From assembly GCA_035542155.1 (NCBI GenBank), contig DATKLX010000055.1, forward strand, positions 1-55,320: a DNA stretch of 55,320 bases, read 5' to 3'. Position 1 is the stretch's first letter. Every line of letters begins with the position of its first letter. Source of the DNA: DATKLX01 sp035542155. GTDB lineage: Bacteria; Chloroflexota; Anaerolineae; Anaerolineales; Anaerolineaceae. The notes beneath the pieces are model-generated. The model ran no database searches, was not told the origin of the DNA, and saw nothing but the letters and a program-made list of their open reading frames with translations. Shown here one piece after another: positions 1 through 7,056 of this stretch. A program made the translations under genes and the position numbers.

Positions 1-1
1 C

Positions 2-1231
2 GAAGCCGGGGAGTGGGCCGCCACCGAGTGGACCGGGTTGGGCGCGCTGTTCCGCGACGTGCTCGGCCGCGAGTTCATTGACTGCCTGGGCGGCTACGGG
101 ATGATGGACCTGGGCTGGGCCCATCCCGAGGTGGTCGCCGCGGTCAGAGCGCAGTTAGGCCGCACGACCATGCCCAGCCAGGAATTGATCGACCCGCTGC
201 GCGGCGTGCTGGCCCGCCTGATGGCCCTCATCACCCCCGGCCCGATCCAGTACAGCTTCTTCTGCGCCAGTGGGACAGAGGCGATCGAGGGCGCGCTCAA
301 GCTGGCGAAGATGTACACGCGCCGAAGCGCGTTTATCGCCGCGACCGGCGCTTTCCACGGCAAAACCATGGGCTCGCTTTCCCTGCTGGGCAAGGCCGAC
401 TTCCGCGAGCCGGTCGGCCTGCTCTACGGCGGGCCGGTATACCACGTTCCCTTTGGGGATGCGGCGGCGGTGGAGCGACAGTTGGAGATCTGTGAAAAGA
501 CGGGCGTGGGTGTCGCCGCGGTGGTGATGGAGCCAATCCAGGGCGAGGCCGGGGCGATCGTTCCGCCGGATGAATTCTGGCCCCGCCTGCGCGAGGCTAC
601 TCGCCAGTATGGCGTTCTCTTAATCGCCGACGAAGTCCAGACCGGCCTGGGCCGCACTGGAAAGCTGTGGGGCGTGGACCACTGGGGCATCGAGCCGGAT
701 ATCCTCGCCGTGGCCAAATCGCTGGGTGGTGGGGTGATGCCAGTCTCGGCCTTCTGTTCGACCGAAAAAATCTGGCAGGTGATGATGGCCCCCAACCCAT
801 TCATCCATACCACCACCACCGGGGGTGGGGCGCTGGCCTGCAGCGCGGCCATCGCCGCGATCCGCGTCACCCTGCGCGACCGGTTGTGGGAACAGGCGGC
901 GGAGAAAGGCGCCTACCTGATCCCCCGCCTGGAAGAGCTGGCCGCTCGCTTCCCTGGGATCCTGGTCGGGATCACCGGCCGCGGGCTGCTGATCGGGATG
1001 CACTTCCACGACACGGCCCTGGGCTACCGCGTCGCCGCCGGTCTGTTCCACCGCGGGGTATTAGTCGCAGGGACGCTGACCAGCGCGCATACCATCCGCA
1101 TCGAGCCCCCGCTGGTGATCGAGTACGCTCAACTCGAGCAGGTCCTCGACCGCCTGGAGGATACGTTGCAGGAGCTGTCCCACGAACGCTCCCAGGTAGT
1201 GAAGGAGGTCCCCATTGCCCCGGCTGGATGA
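2..1231 (+). CDS. patA: Putrescine aminotransferase (class III, PLP), 5' partial
   Basis: The frame is open from the left edge, so the N-terminus is missing; about 410 codons remain of an enzyme that is about 460 residues in E. coli. It is a PLP-dependent class III aminotransferase that moves the amino group of putrescine (or a related diamine) to 2-oxoglutarate. Visible signatures are SQELIDPLRG, YSFFCASGTEA (PLP phosphate region), GAFHGKTMG, the PLP Asp in LIADEVQTGLGRTGK, the Schiff-base Lys in AVAKSLGGGVMP, and the C-terminal TIRIEPPL. These match E. coli PatA (YgjG) closely from memory, more than ornithine or GABA aminotransferases. The 3' end overlaps the next gene by 17 bases, and polyamine transporter genes follow, which supports a diamine substrate. 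Exact substrate range is inferred. Confidence 0.9.
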   Translation, partial: EAGEWAATEWTGLGALFRDVLGREFIDCLGGYGMMDLGWAHPEVVAAVRAQLGRTTMPSQELIDPLRGVLARLMALITPGPIQYSFFCASGTEAIEGALKLAKMYTRRSAFIAATGAFHGKTMGSLSLLGKADFREPVGLLYGGPVYHVPFGDAAAVERQLEICEKTGVGVAAVVMEPIQGEAGAIVPPDEFWPRLREATRQYGVLLIADEVQTGLGRTGKLWGVDHWGIEPDILAVAKSLGGGVMPVSAFCSTEKIWQVMMAPNPFIHTTTTGGGALACSAAIAAIRVTLRDRLWEQAAEKGAYLIPRLEELAARFPGILVGITGRGLLIGMHFHDTALGYRVAAGLFHRGVLVAGTLTSAHTIRIEPPLVIEYAQLEQVLDRLEDTLQELSHERSQVVKEVPIAPAG

Positions 1232-1673
1232 GATCGACCAGGCTATTCTCAAGGCGCTCAGCGCGGACGCCCGCGTTTCAAACGCGGAGATCGCCCGCCA
1301 GACCGGGATTCCTGAGCGAACCGTCCATTACCGCCTGCGCCGATTGTTCGACACGCGCCAGATCAGGGCAGCCCTGGTGGTTGACCCCTTCGCTGTGGGA
1401 TATACCCTCGCTGTCGATTTCTTCTGTGAGCTCGAGCCGGGCTGCATGGAGCAAGCAGTGGCGCAGCTCCTGCCCATGCCGGAGATCACTTACCTTGCCC
1501 TTTCCACCGGAGATGAGGATCTCAGTATCCAGGCCGTATTTCGCTCGATCGATGAGATGCAGGTGTTCATCACCGAGAAGCTGCATCAGGTCCTGGGGAT
1601 TCGGAAAACCCGCACGATTTTGATCCCACGGATCCTGAAAGATACCTACCAATGGAGACCCCCGGCTGAATGA
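1215..1673 (+). CDS. Lrp/AsnC-family transcriptional regulator
   Basis: A 152-residue Lrp/AsnC-type regulator. Residues about 4-55 form the winged helix-turn-helix (LDEIDQAIL, then NAEIARQTGIPERTVHYRL), and the rest is the RAM-like effector and oligomerisation domain. The start chosen is TTG at 1215, five bases after a strong AAGGAGGT at 1202-1209 inside the end of patA; the two genes overlap and are probably translationally coupled. Lying between a putrescine aminotransferase and a polyamine ABC transporter, it most likely senses an amine or amino acid and controls this cluster. The ligand is not visible from sequence. Confidence 0.88.
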   Translation: MPRLDEIDQAILKALSADARVSNAEIARQTGIPERTVHYRLRRLFDTRQIRAALVVDPFAVGYTLAVDFFCELEPGCMEQAVAQLLPMPEITYLALSTGDEDLSIQAVFRSIDEMQVFITEKLHQVLGIRKTRTILIPRILKDTYQWRPPAE

Positions 1674-1717
1674 GGAGGGTGAGGAAGGGATGATTTTAGC
1701 GAGCGGAGGCGACTGGC

Positions 1718-2830
1718 ATGTCTGAATGCGCGGTTGAGCTATGTGATGTGGTCAAAAAGTTCCCGGCTCCTGAGGGGGGTGAGGTTGCCGCGGTCGACGA
1801 TGTGGATCTGCGCATCGAAAATGGCGAGTTCTTTTCCCTGTTGGGCCCCTCAGGCTGCGGAAAAACGACCACGCTGCGCATGATCGGCGGGTTCGAGTGG
1901 CCGACCAGCGGAGAAGTGATGATTAAAGGCGAACCGATGGGGCACAAGCCGCCTTTCCAGCGCCCGGTCAACACAGTCTTTCAGAGCTATGCGCTTTTCC
2001 AGCACATGACCGTGGCGCAGAACGTGGCCTTCGGCCTGGAGATGGACCACGTCCCCCGGCCTGAGATCACCCGCCGGGTAGGCGAGGCTCTCGAAATGGT
2101 CCGCCTCGCGCGGATGGGAGAGCGCCGCCCGCGCCAGCTTTCCGGCGGGCAGCAACAGCGCGTCGCCCTGGCCCGCGCCCTGGTCCGCCGTCCGGCGGTC
2201 CTCCTCCTCGACGAGCCCCTCGGCGCGCTGGATCTCAAGCTGCGCAAGGAGATGCAAATGGAGCTCAAGGAGCTCCAATCCCTGGTGGGGATCACCTTTA
2301 TCTACGTGACTCACGATCAGGAAGAGGCCCTGACCATGAGCGACCGCATCGCGGTGATGAGCAAAGGCAAAGTGCTGCAGATTGGCAGCCCGGTGGAGAT
2401 CTACGAGCGGCCGACCAGCCGTTTCGTCGCCGACTTTATCGGCGAGTCTAACTTCCTGACCGGCGTGGTGGAGACCGTCAAAGGCGACCAGGCCACCGTC
2501 ACCCTCGACCGGCTGGGATTCCCTCTGGTGGGTACCTGTATTGGCGACCTCACACCAGGGAGCCGCGCCTGCGTCTCCATCCGCCCGGAAAAGATGCACC
2601 TCACCGACCGCTGCGTGGACAATATCAACTGCTTCCACGCCACCGTAATCCAATCGGCCTATGTCGGCGCGGACACCCGGGTGGTCGTCGACCTGGGCGC
2701 GGACACCCGTTTGCGCGTTTGGGAGCAAAACCGCATCGCCACCCTCGTGACCCACGCCCATTACACCCCCACCCAGGAGATGTGGATCAGCCTGTTCCCT
2801 GAAAATACCCTGGTCCTGCCGGAAAGCTGA
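1718..2830 (+). CDS. potA: Spermidine/putrescine ABC transporter, ATP-binding subunit
   Basis: A 370-residue ABC ATPase that powers polyamine import. Seen: Walker A GPSGCGKTT at residues 43-51, Q-loop VFQSYALF, signature LSGGQQQR, Walker B VLLLDEPLGALD, the H-loop His in YVTHDQEEAL, and a C-terminal extension from about residue 240 that fits the TOBE regulatory domain of PotA/MalK-type importers. ATG at 1718 is eight bases after GGAGG at 1705-1709. It is followed nine bases later by the first permease. The gene order ATPase, two permeases and a binding lipoprotein is the classical potABCD order. Confidence 0.93.
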   Translation: MSECAVELCDVVKKFPAPEGGEVAAVDDVDLRIENGEFFSLLGPSGCGKTTTLRMIGGFEWPTSGEVMIKGEPMGHKPPFQRPVNTVFQSYALFQHMTVAQNVAFGLEMDHVPRPEITRRVGEALEMVRLARMGERRPRQLSGGQQQRVALARALVRRPAVLLLDEPLGALDLKLRKEMQMELKELQSLVGITFIYVTHDQEEALTMSDRIAVMSKGKVLQIGSPVEIYERPTSRFVADFIGESNFLTGVVETVKGDQATVTLDRLGFPLVGTCIGDLTPGSRACVSIRPEKMHLTDRCVDNINCFHATVIQSAYVGADTRVVVDLGADTRLRVWEQNRIATLVTHAHYTPTQEMWISLFPENTLVLPES

Positions 2831-2839
2831 GGAGATCCC

Positions 2840-3736
2840 ATGGCGACCACCACCCAGGTTTCCCAATCGCTTCCGCAGCGGATTCGCGAAAATCCAGCCC
2901 TCCAGGGATTGACCCTGGTCCTTCCCACCCTGCTCTACCTGACGGTCTTCCTCATCCTGCCTCTCTTGCTGATAGTGGTGCTCAGTTTTGCGACCCGCGG
3001 CCCCTACGGGGATGTGGTTTACAAATTTAACCTTGATAATTACATTCGCCTGATCGATCCCATTTACATGCGTATCCTGGGCTATTCGCTGGCGACCGCG
3101 GCGGGGACAACCGCGGCGACCCTTCTGATCGGCTACCCCCTGGCCTATTTCATCGCTCGCGCCCCCGAACGCCAGCGCGCCTTCCTGCTCTTCCTGATCC
3201 TGATCCCTTTCTGGACCAACTTTATCATCCGCATCTACGCCTGGATCATGATCCTGCGCGGCGAGGGCCTGCTGAATAACCTGTTGCTGGGGCTGAATCT
3301 CATCCAGGCTCCGCTAGATATCCTGTATACCCCCACCGCGGTTCTGATTGGGATGATCTACGAGTTCCTGCCCTTTATGGTCCTTCCGCTGTTCACCTCA
3401 CTGGAAAAGATCGACCCTGCCCAGCTCGAAGCCGCGGCCGACCTGGGGGCCCGGCCCTGGCGCGCTTTCCTCCGGGTGACCCTACTCCTCTCCCTGCCCG
3501 GGATCGTCGCCGGTTCCATCCTGACCTTTATCCCGGCGATGGGCATGTTCGTCATTCCCGACCTGATGGGTGGGGCCAAGACCTTGCTGGTCGGAAACCT
3601 GATCCGCAACCAGTTCCTCACTGCCCGCAACTGGCCCTTCGGCGCGGCGGCTTCGATGGTGCTCCTCCTGGGCACGCTGCTGATCACCCTGATCTACACC
3701 CGCAAAGCCGGCTTTGGAGAGGAATTCCTGGTATGA
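2840..3736 (+). CDS. potB: Spermidine/putrescine ABC transporter permease (PotB-like)
   Basis: A 298-residue inner-membrane permease with an N-terminal hydrophobic segment (TLVLPTLLYLTVFLILPLLL) and about five more membrane helices. The cytoplasmic EAA loop that docks on the ATPase is visible as EAAADLGARPWRAFLRVTL near residue 200. ATG at 2840 lies just after the potA stop, with GAGGAG as ribosome site. The stop overlaps the next start as ATGA, which argues for coupled translation with potC. PotB and PotC form the heterodimeric channel. Confidence 0.92.
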   Translation: MATTTQVSQSLPQRIRENPALQGLTLVLPTLLYLTVFLILPLLLIVVLSFATRGPYGDVVYKFNLDNYIRLIDPIYMRILGYSLATAAGTTAATLLIGYPLAYFIARAPERQRAFLLFLILIPFWTNFIIRIYAWIMILRGEGLLNNLLLGLNLIQAPLDILYTPTAVLIGMIYEFLPFMVLPLFTSLEKIDPAQLEAAADLGARPWRAFLRVTLLLSLPGIVAGSILTFIPAMGMFVIPDLMGGAKTLLVGNLIRNQFLTARNWPFGAAASMVLLLGTLLITLIYTRKAGFGEEFLV

Positions 3737-4518
3737 GCGAGCGAAAGCCTGCCCTCTGGTTACGCATCTATGCCTTCCTCGCCTACGCCTATATTTACAT
3801 CCCGATCCTGATCCTGATTATCTTATCTTTCAACAGCCAGAAGCTGAACGTCACCTGGGAAGGGTTTACCTTCAAATGGTACGGGACCCTGTTCAACGAT
3901 TCGCAGGTGCTCCTGGCGACGCGCAATACCCTGATCATCGCCGCAATCTCGACCCTGGTCGCCACTGTGGTTGGCACCCTGGCCGCCCTTGCCCTGCAGC
4001 GCTACCGGTTCCCCGGCTACCTCTTCGCCGAATCAGCCCTGTATATCCCGGTGATCATCCCTGAGGTGGTCATGGGCATCGCCCTGCTGGCTTTTTTTGC
4101 CCTGATTGGGTTGAAGCTGGGGCTGACCACCATCACCCTGGCCCACATTGCCTTTAACATTCCCTTCGTCGCCCTCGTCGTCCGCGCCCGACTGCACGGA
4201 TTTGATCGCTCGATCGAAGAAGCCGCGATGGACTTGGGGGCGAGCGAGATCGTCACTTTCTGGCGGGTAACCCTGCCTACGATTATGCCCGGCGTGCTCT
4301 CCGGCGCGCTGCTGGCTTTTACTCTATCGATCGACGATTACGTCATCACCTACTTTACCGCCGGGCCCGGGTCCACGACCCTCCCGCTGCGTATTTTCTC
4401 GATGGTCCGTTTTGCGGTGACCCCTGAGGTGAATGCCCTTTCGACGCTGTGGGTGCTCACCGTGTTCATCATTTTGGGGATCGGGCAGCTTCTTCAACGC
4501 CGCCGCACGTTCGCCTGA
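3733..4518 (+). CDS. potC: Spermidine/putrescine ABC transporter permease (PotC-like)
   Basis: A 261-residue permease with about six membrane helices (first IYAFLAYAYIYIPILILIIL). Its EAA loop reads EEAAMDLGASEIVTFWRVTL near residue 160. It begins in the ATGA overlap with potB, so the pair is translationally coupled. The length and the ATPase-permease-permease-binding protein order match PotC. A stem-loop followed by a T run sits right behind the stop and may separate its expression from potD. Confidence 0.92.
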   Translation: MSERKPALWLRIYAFLAYAYIYIPILILIILSFNSQKLNVTWEGFTFKWYGTLFNDSQVLLATRNTLIIAAISTLVATVVGTLAALALQRYRFPGYLFAESALYIPVIIPEVVMGIALLAFFALIGLKLGLTTITLAHIAFNIPFVALVVRARLHGFDRSIEEAAMDLGASEIVTFWRVTLPTIMPGVLSGALLAFTLSIDDYVITYFTAGPGSTTLPLRIFSMVRFAVTPEVNALSTLWVLTVFIILGIGQLLQRRRTFA

Positions 4519-4527
4519 TCTGGTTTT

Positions 4528-4555
4528 CCACGCACCTGGAGGCTGCGTGGTTTTT
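4528..4555 (+). terminator. Stem-loop with T run between potC and potD
   Basis: A perfect 7-bp stem (CCACGCA 4528-4534, TGCGTGG 4544-4550) with a 9-base loop is followed directly by TTTTT at 4551-4555. It has the form of a short intrinsic terminator or attenuator, yet lies inside an operon-like array only 15 bases before the potD start. It could lower read-through or stabilise a processed potD message. Confidence 0.55.
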
Positions 4556-4570
4556 ATAAGGAGGAGAAAA

Positions 4571-5797
4571 GTGAAGGTGAAGCAATCTGTTTCTCTGTTT
4601 AGTGTACTGATGATTGTGGCGCTGGCGGCCTCGGCCTGCATCAACTCCGGATCGTCCGGGTCCGCTGCGCCAACCCCAACGGTTGGGAGTATGCCCTTGA
4701 CCGGCGAGACTCCCCCGGCGGGTGCTGCCCCATCCCAACCGCCAGCAGCCGTCCCAACCGCATCCACCGTCCCGGCAACCTCCGCTCCCGCGGCGGAGCT
4801 CAAGCCGGTCACCTCGAAAGAGCTAAATCTCTATGGCTGGTCCGAATACATTCCCCAGCAGCTCCTGGACGATTTTTCTAAGGCCTACAACCTCAAGGTC
4901 AACTACGATACTTACTCGTCTAATGAAGAGTTGATGGCAAAACTCCAGGCGGGAGCCTCAGGCTATGACGTGATCATCCCCAGCGATTACACCGTGGCGA
5001 TCATGGTGAAGCAGGGTCTGCTCGAACCGCTCGATTTGAGCCAGATCCCCAACCTGTCCAACGTAGACGAGCGCTTCCGCAGCCTGGACTTCGACCCGGG
5101 GAATCTATACACGGTTCCTTACCAGTGGGGCACGACCGGCCTGGCGGTGAATACCGCAAAGGTCACCAAAAAGATCGATAGCTGGCAGGCGCTGTGGGAC
5201 CCGGCTTACAAGCAGCGGGTGGTGATGCTGGACGACGAGCGCGAGGTGCTCGGTTTGGTTTTGCGTGTGCTGGGCTACGATACCAATTCCACCGACCCCA
5301 AACAATTGAATGAAGCCAAGGCGAAATTGACTGAGTTGATGCCCAACGTCAAGCTGTTCGACAGCGACAGCCCGAAAACGGCGCTGCTTTCTGGCGAGGT
5401 CTGGCTCGGTCTGACCTGGAATGGCGAGGCAGCCCTGGCCCACCAGCAGAACCCTGCTATCCAGTATTCCTGTCCCAAAGAAGGCTGCGTGATCTGGTAC
5501 GATAATCTGGCGGTTCCCAAGGGTGCTCCGCACCTCGACGCGGCGCAGGCATTCCTGAATTTCGTCCTCACGCCGGAAGAGAGTATCCTGATCACCAGGG
5601 AGTTCCCCTATTCCAACCCCAACAAGGCTGCCCTGGGTTTATTGCAGCAGCAGGATCCCGATGCCTATAAGGCATACATGGATTTTCCGGCGACGAACCC
5701 TTCGGAGGCGGACATCAAGAACGCCAAAACCATCAAAGATGTTGGCGACGCAACGACCCTCTGGGACCAGATCTGGACGGAGGTGAAGGGGAAGTAG
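4571..5797 (+). CDS. potD: Spermidine/putrescine-binding lipoprotein
   Basis: A 408-residue substrate-binding lipoprotein of the polyamine transporter. The start is GTG at 4571, placed by the AAGGAGGAG site at 4558-4566; upstream in-frame starts would run through potC and lack a ribosome site. The N-terminus has a signal sequence with lipobox LAASAC (Cys23), then a Ser/Pro/Thr/Ala-rich spacer to about residue 75. The mature domain opens with LNLYGWSEYIPQQLLDDF, typical of PotD/PotF-type proteins, and keeps the Trp/Tyr/Asp-rich pocket segments (YQWGTTGLAVN, LTWNGEAA, IWYDNLAVP). It probably captures spermidine or putrescine at the outer face of the membrane. Confidence 0.92.
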   Translation: MKVKQSVSLFSVLMIVALAASACINSGSSGSAAPTPTVGSMPLTGETPPAGAAPSQPPAAVPTASTVPATSAPAAELKPVTSKELNLYGWSEYIPQQLLDDFSKAYNLKVNYDTYSSNEELMAKLQAGASGYDVIIPSDYTVAIMVKQGLLEPLDLSQIPNLSNVDERFRSLDFDPGNLYTVPYQWGTTGLAVNTAKVTKKIDSWQALWDPAYKQRVVMLDDEREVLGLVLRVLGYDTNSTDPKQLNEAKAKLTELMPNVKLFDSDSPKTALLSGEVWLGLTWNGEAALAHQQNPAIQYSCPKEGCVIWYDNLAVPKGAPHLDAAQAFLNFVLTPEESILITREFPYSNPNKAALGLLQQQDPDAYKAYMDFPATNPSEADIKNAKTIKDVGDATTLWDQIWTEVKGK

Positions 5798-5807
5798 GGC
5801 GGTTGCA

Positions 5808-5878
5808 GGGGTCGACCTGTGTGTCGCCCCCTACAAAATGGTTGGGTTTCGTCGTGGCAGACCTGTGTGTCTGCCACG
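5808..5878. repeat. Pair of palindromes sharing one loop motif
   Basis: Two hairpins share the core GACCTGTGTGTC. The first pairs GGGGTCGAC (5808-5816) with GTCGCCCC (5823-5830) with one bulged base. The second is a perfect 10-bp stem, CGTGGCAGAC (5853-5862) with GTCTGCCACG (5869-5878). Both have loop CTGTGT. The arrangement, just behind the potD stop, resembles dispersed palindromic (REP-like) repeats common in many Chloroflexota genomes; they may also end or protect the pot transcript. Confidence 0.6.
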
Positions 5879-5974
5879 GCCCTTGCCACATCGAGGACCT
5901 TGCAGGACAGCGTTGAGATTAACAAAATCCTCTCTGATGTTAACCTGTCTGTACAAATCTTTAACCGAAATTAA

Positions 5975-6003
5975 TTGACATTTCACAAAATTTTTGCCAA
6001 AAT
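5975..6003 (+). promoter_or_regulatory. Putative sigma-70 promoter for the RNase H gene
   Basis: TTGACA (5975-5980), a 17-base spacer and CAAAAT (5998-6003) in an AT-rich stretch. A start near 6010 would give a leader of about 220 nt before the ATG at 6231. Confidence 0.5.
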
Positions 6004-6009
6004 ACATAA

Positions 6010-6230
6010 AAAGATATTATCGTTCTATTCCTATGGAGGCAGTTTGAAGCGATCCAAACCAGGTCATCCAGCCAGTCTCCAGCCGGGGCACCGGAACTGG
6101 AGGGGCGCGAAATGGAATAATGTTTTATTCTCGGCTTTCTCGATGGGGGTAATCCCGTTCAATGGGTCGGCGGAGGGAAGTGAAACCGCCGACCCGTGCT
6201 ATTAACCGGGCAAGGGACAAGGACTCCAGC
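6010..6230 (+). promoter_or_regulatory. Long structured 5' leader (possible regulatory RNA)
   Basis: No convincing gene lies here. Two strong hairpins are visible. In the first, CTCCAG (6077-6082) pairs with CTGGAG (6097-6102) and encloses CCGG/CCGG (6083-6086, 6091-6094). The second is a perfect 10-bp stem, GGGTCGGCGG (6164-6173) with CCGCCGACCC (6186-6195), with a 12-base loop. The second ends 35 bases before the RNase H start. I do not recognise a known riboswitch class. Confidence 0.4.
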
Positions 6231-6782
6231 ATGTATACATTGCGATTTGATGGTCTCCTGCGCGAAGTACCAGGCGAATATCACCGCACATTCCAGGCCG
6301 GTTTTATGTGCTATGGCTGGCTGATCCTGCGCAATGGCAGGGTGATCGCCCGCGGGCATGGTGTCTTCGGTCACGGCAAGGAAGCGACCTCGAATGCGGC
6401 TGAATATCTTGGCCTGATCGAAGGGTTGGAAGCACTGCGCGATCTGGGTGTGCGCTCGGACGAACGGATCGAAGTCTATGGAGACGCGAAATCAGTCATC
6501 GACCAGATGATTGGCCTCTCTGGCGTGAATTCCCCACGCACCCGCCGGCTCTACCGCCAGGCCCACCGTCTGGCGCGCGAGTTCACCAACCTGCACTGGA
6601 TCTGGACTCCCCGCCGCTATAATCGCGATGCGGACCAGCTCACCCGCCGGGCCATGCGCCAGATCTGCTCGGATCAGGTCCACTTCCAGGCCGCCATCGA
6701 TGCGATCGACCGCGACTGGGATCGCTCCGACCAGTTCCTCTCGATCACCGATCTGCGCGTCTACCAGCCCGTCCCAGCCTAG
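6231..6782 (+). CDS. RNase HI-like protein
   Basis: A 183-residue protein of the RNase H fold, which normally cuts RNA in RNA-DNA hybrids. The four acidic metal ligands can be placed: Asp7 in RFDG, Glu58 in SNAAEYLG, Asp85 in YGDAKSV and Asp135 in YNRDADQL. ATG at 6231 was chosen because it begins directly with the first beta strand; an in-frame ATG at 6162 would add 23 residues encoded by the stem-loop. A C-terminal tail of about 35 residues after the last ligand has no obvious domain. It resembles the stand-alone RNase HI-like proteins (YpdQ/Rv2228c N-domain type) more than E. coli RnhA. Whether it is the cell's main RNase H cannot be told. Confidence 0.8.
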   Translation: MYTLRFDGLLREVPGEYHRTFQAGFMCYGWLILRNGRVIARGHGVFGHGKEATSNAAEYLGLIEGLEALRDLGVRSDERIEVYGDAKSVIDQMIGLSGVNSPRTRRLYRQAHRLAREFTNLHWIWTPRRYNRDADQLTRRAMRQICSDQVHFQAAIDAIDRDWDRSDQFLSITDLRVYQPVPA

Positions 6783-6923
6783 ATTTTCCGCCGGGTCATT
6801 TTGCCTCACATTCTGCCGCCAGATCGGTGCTGCCGCCATCGTTGTTGGCCGCAGCAAGTCCTGAAATTCCCTGGCAATTCTCCAATTATAAGAAAATTAG
6901 CACGAAAGTTGCATTAGAGTGGG

Positions 6924-6974
6924 TTGATCCAACCGGATTCGCAGTTCTATAATGTTTCTTATGTAAGAAGCATT
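6924..6974 (+). promoter_or_regulatory. Promoter with adjacent operator-like palindrome
   Basis: TTGATC (6924-6929), 18 bases, then TATAAT (6948-6953). Starting at 6951 is a near-perfect inverted repeat, AATGTTTCTT (6951-6960) and AAGAAGCATT (6965-6974), nine of ten pairs matching. This would overlap the transcription start of the repeat protein gene and could be an operator or a 5' hairpin. Confidence 0.5.
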
Positions 6975-7056
6975 ACGCGAGGTGTTGTACCCTTTGCTCG
7001 TTTCCAACCAACGGTTTCAACGCGCAATCCAACCCGTTTCATTGCAGGAGCCATCC

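Noticed and set aside
1850..2866. 338-codon minus-strand frame opposite potA
   Set aside because: Antisense shadow of a complete ABC ATPase gene; low-complexity His/Gly/Asp-rich translation.
5975..6205. 76-codon plus frame upstream of the RNase H gene
   Set aside because: It starts in the -35 box, has no ribosome site or homology-like pattern, and covers the predicted leader structure.
6010..6230. Known riboswitch (c-di-GMP, c-di-AMP, cobalamin, TPP, SAM) for the leader
   Set aside because: None of the conserved cores that I can recall is present; left as unassigned structure.
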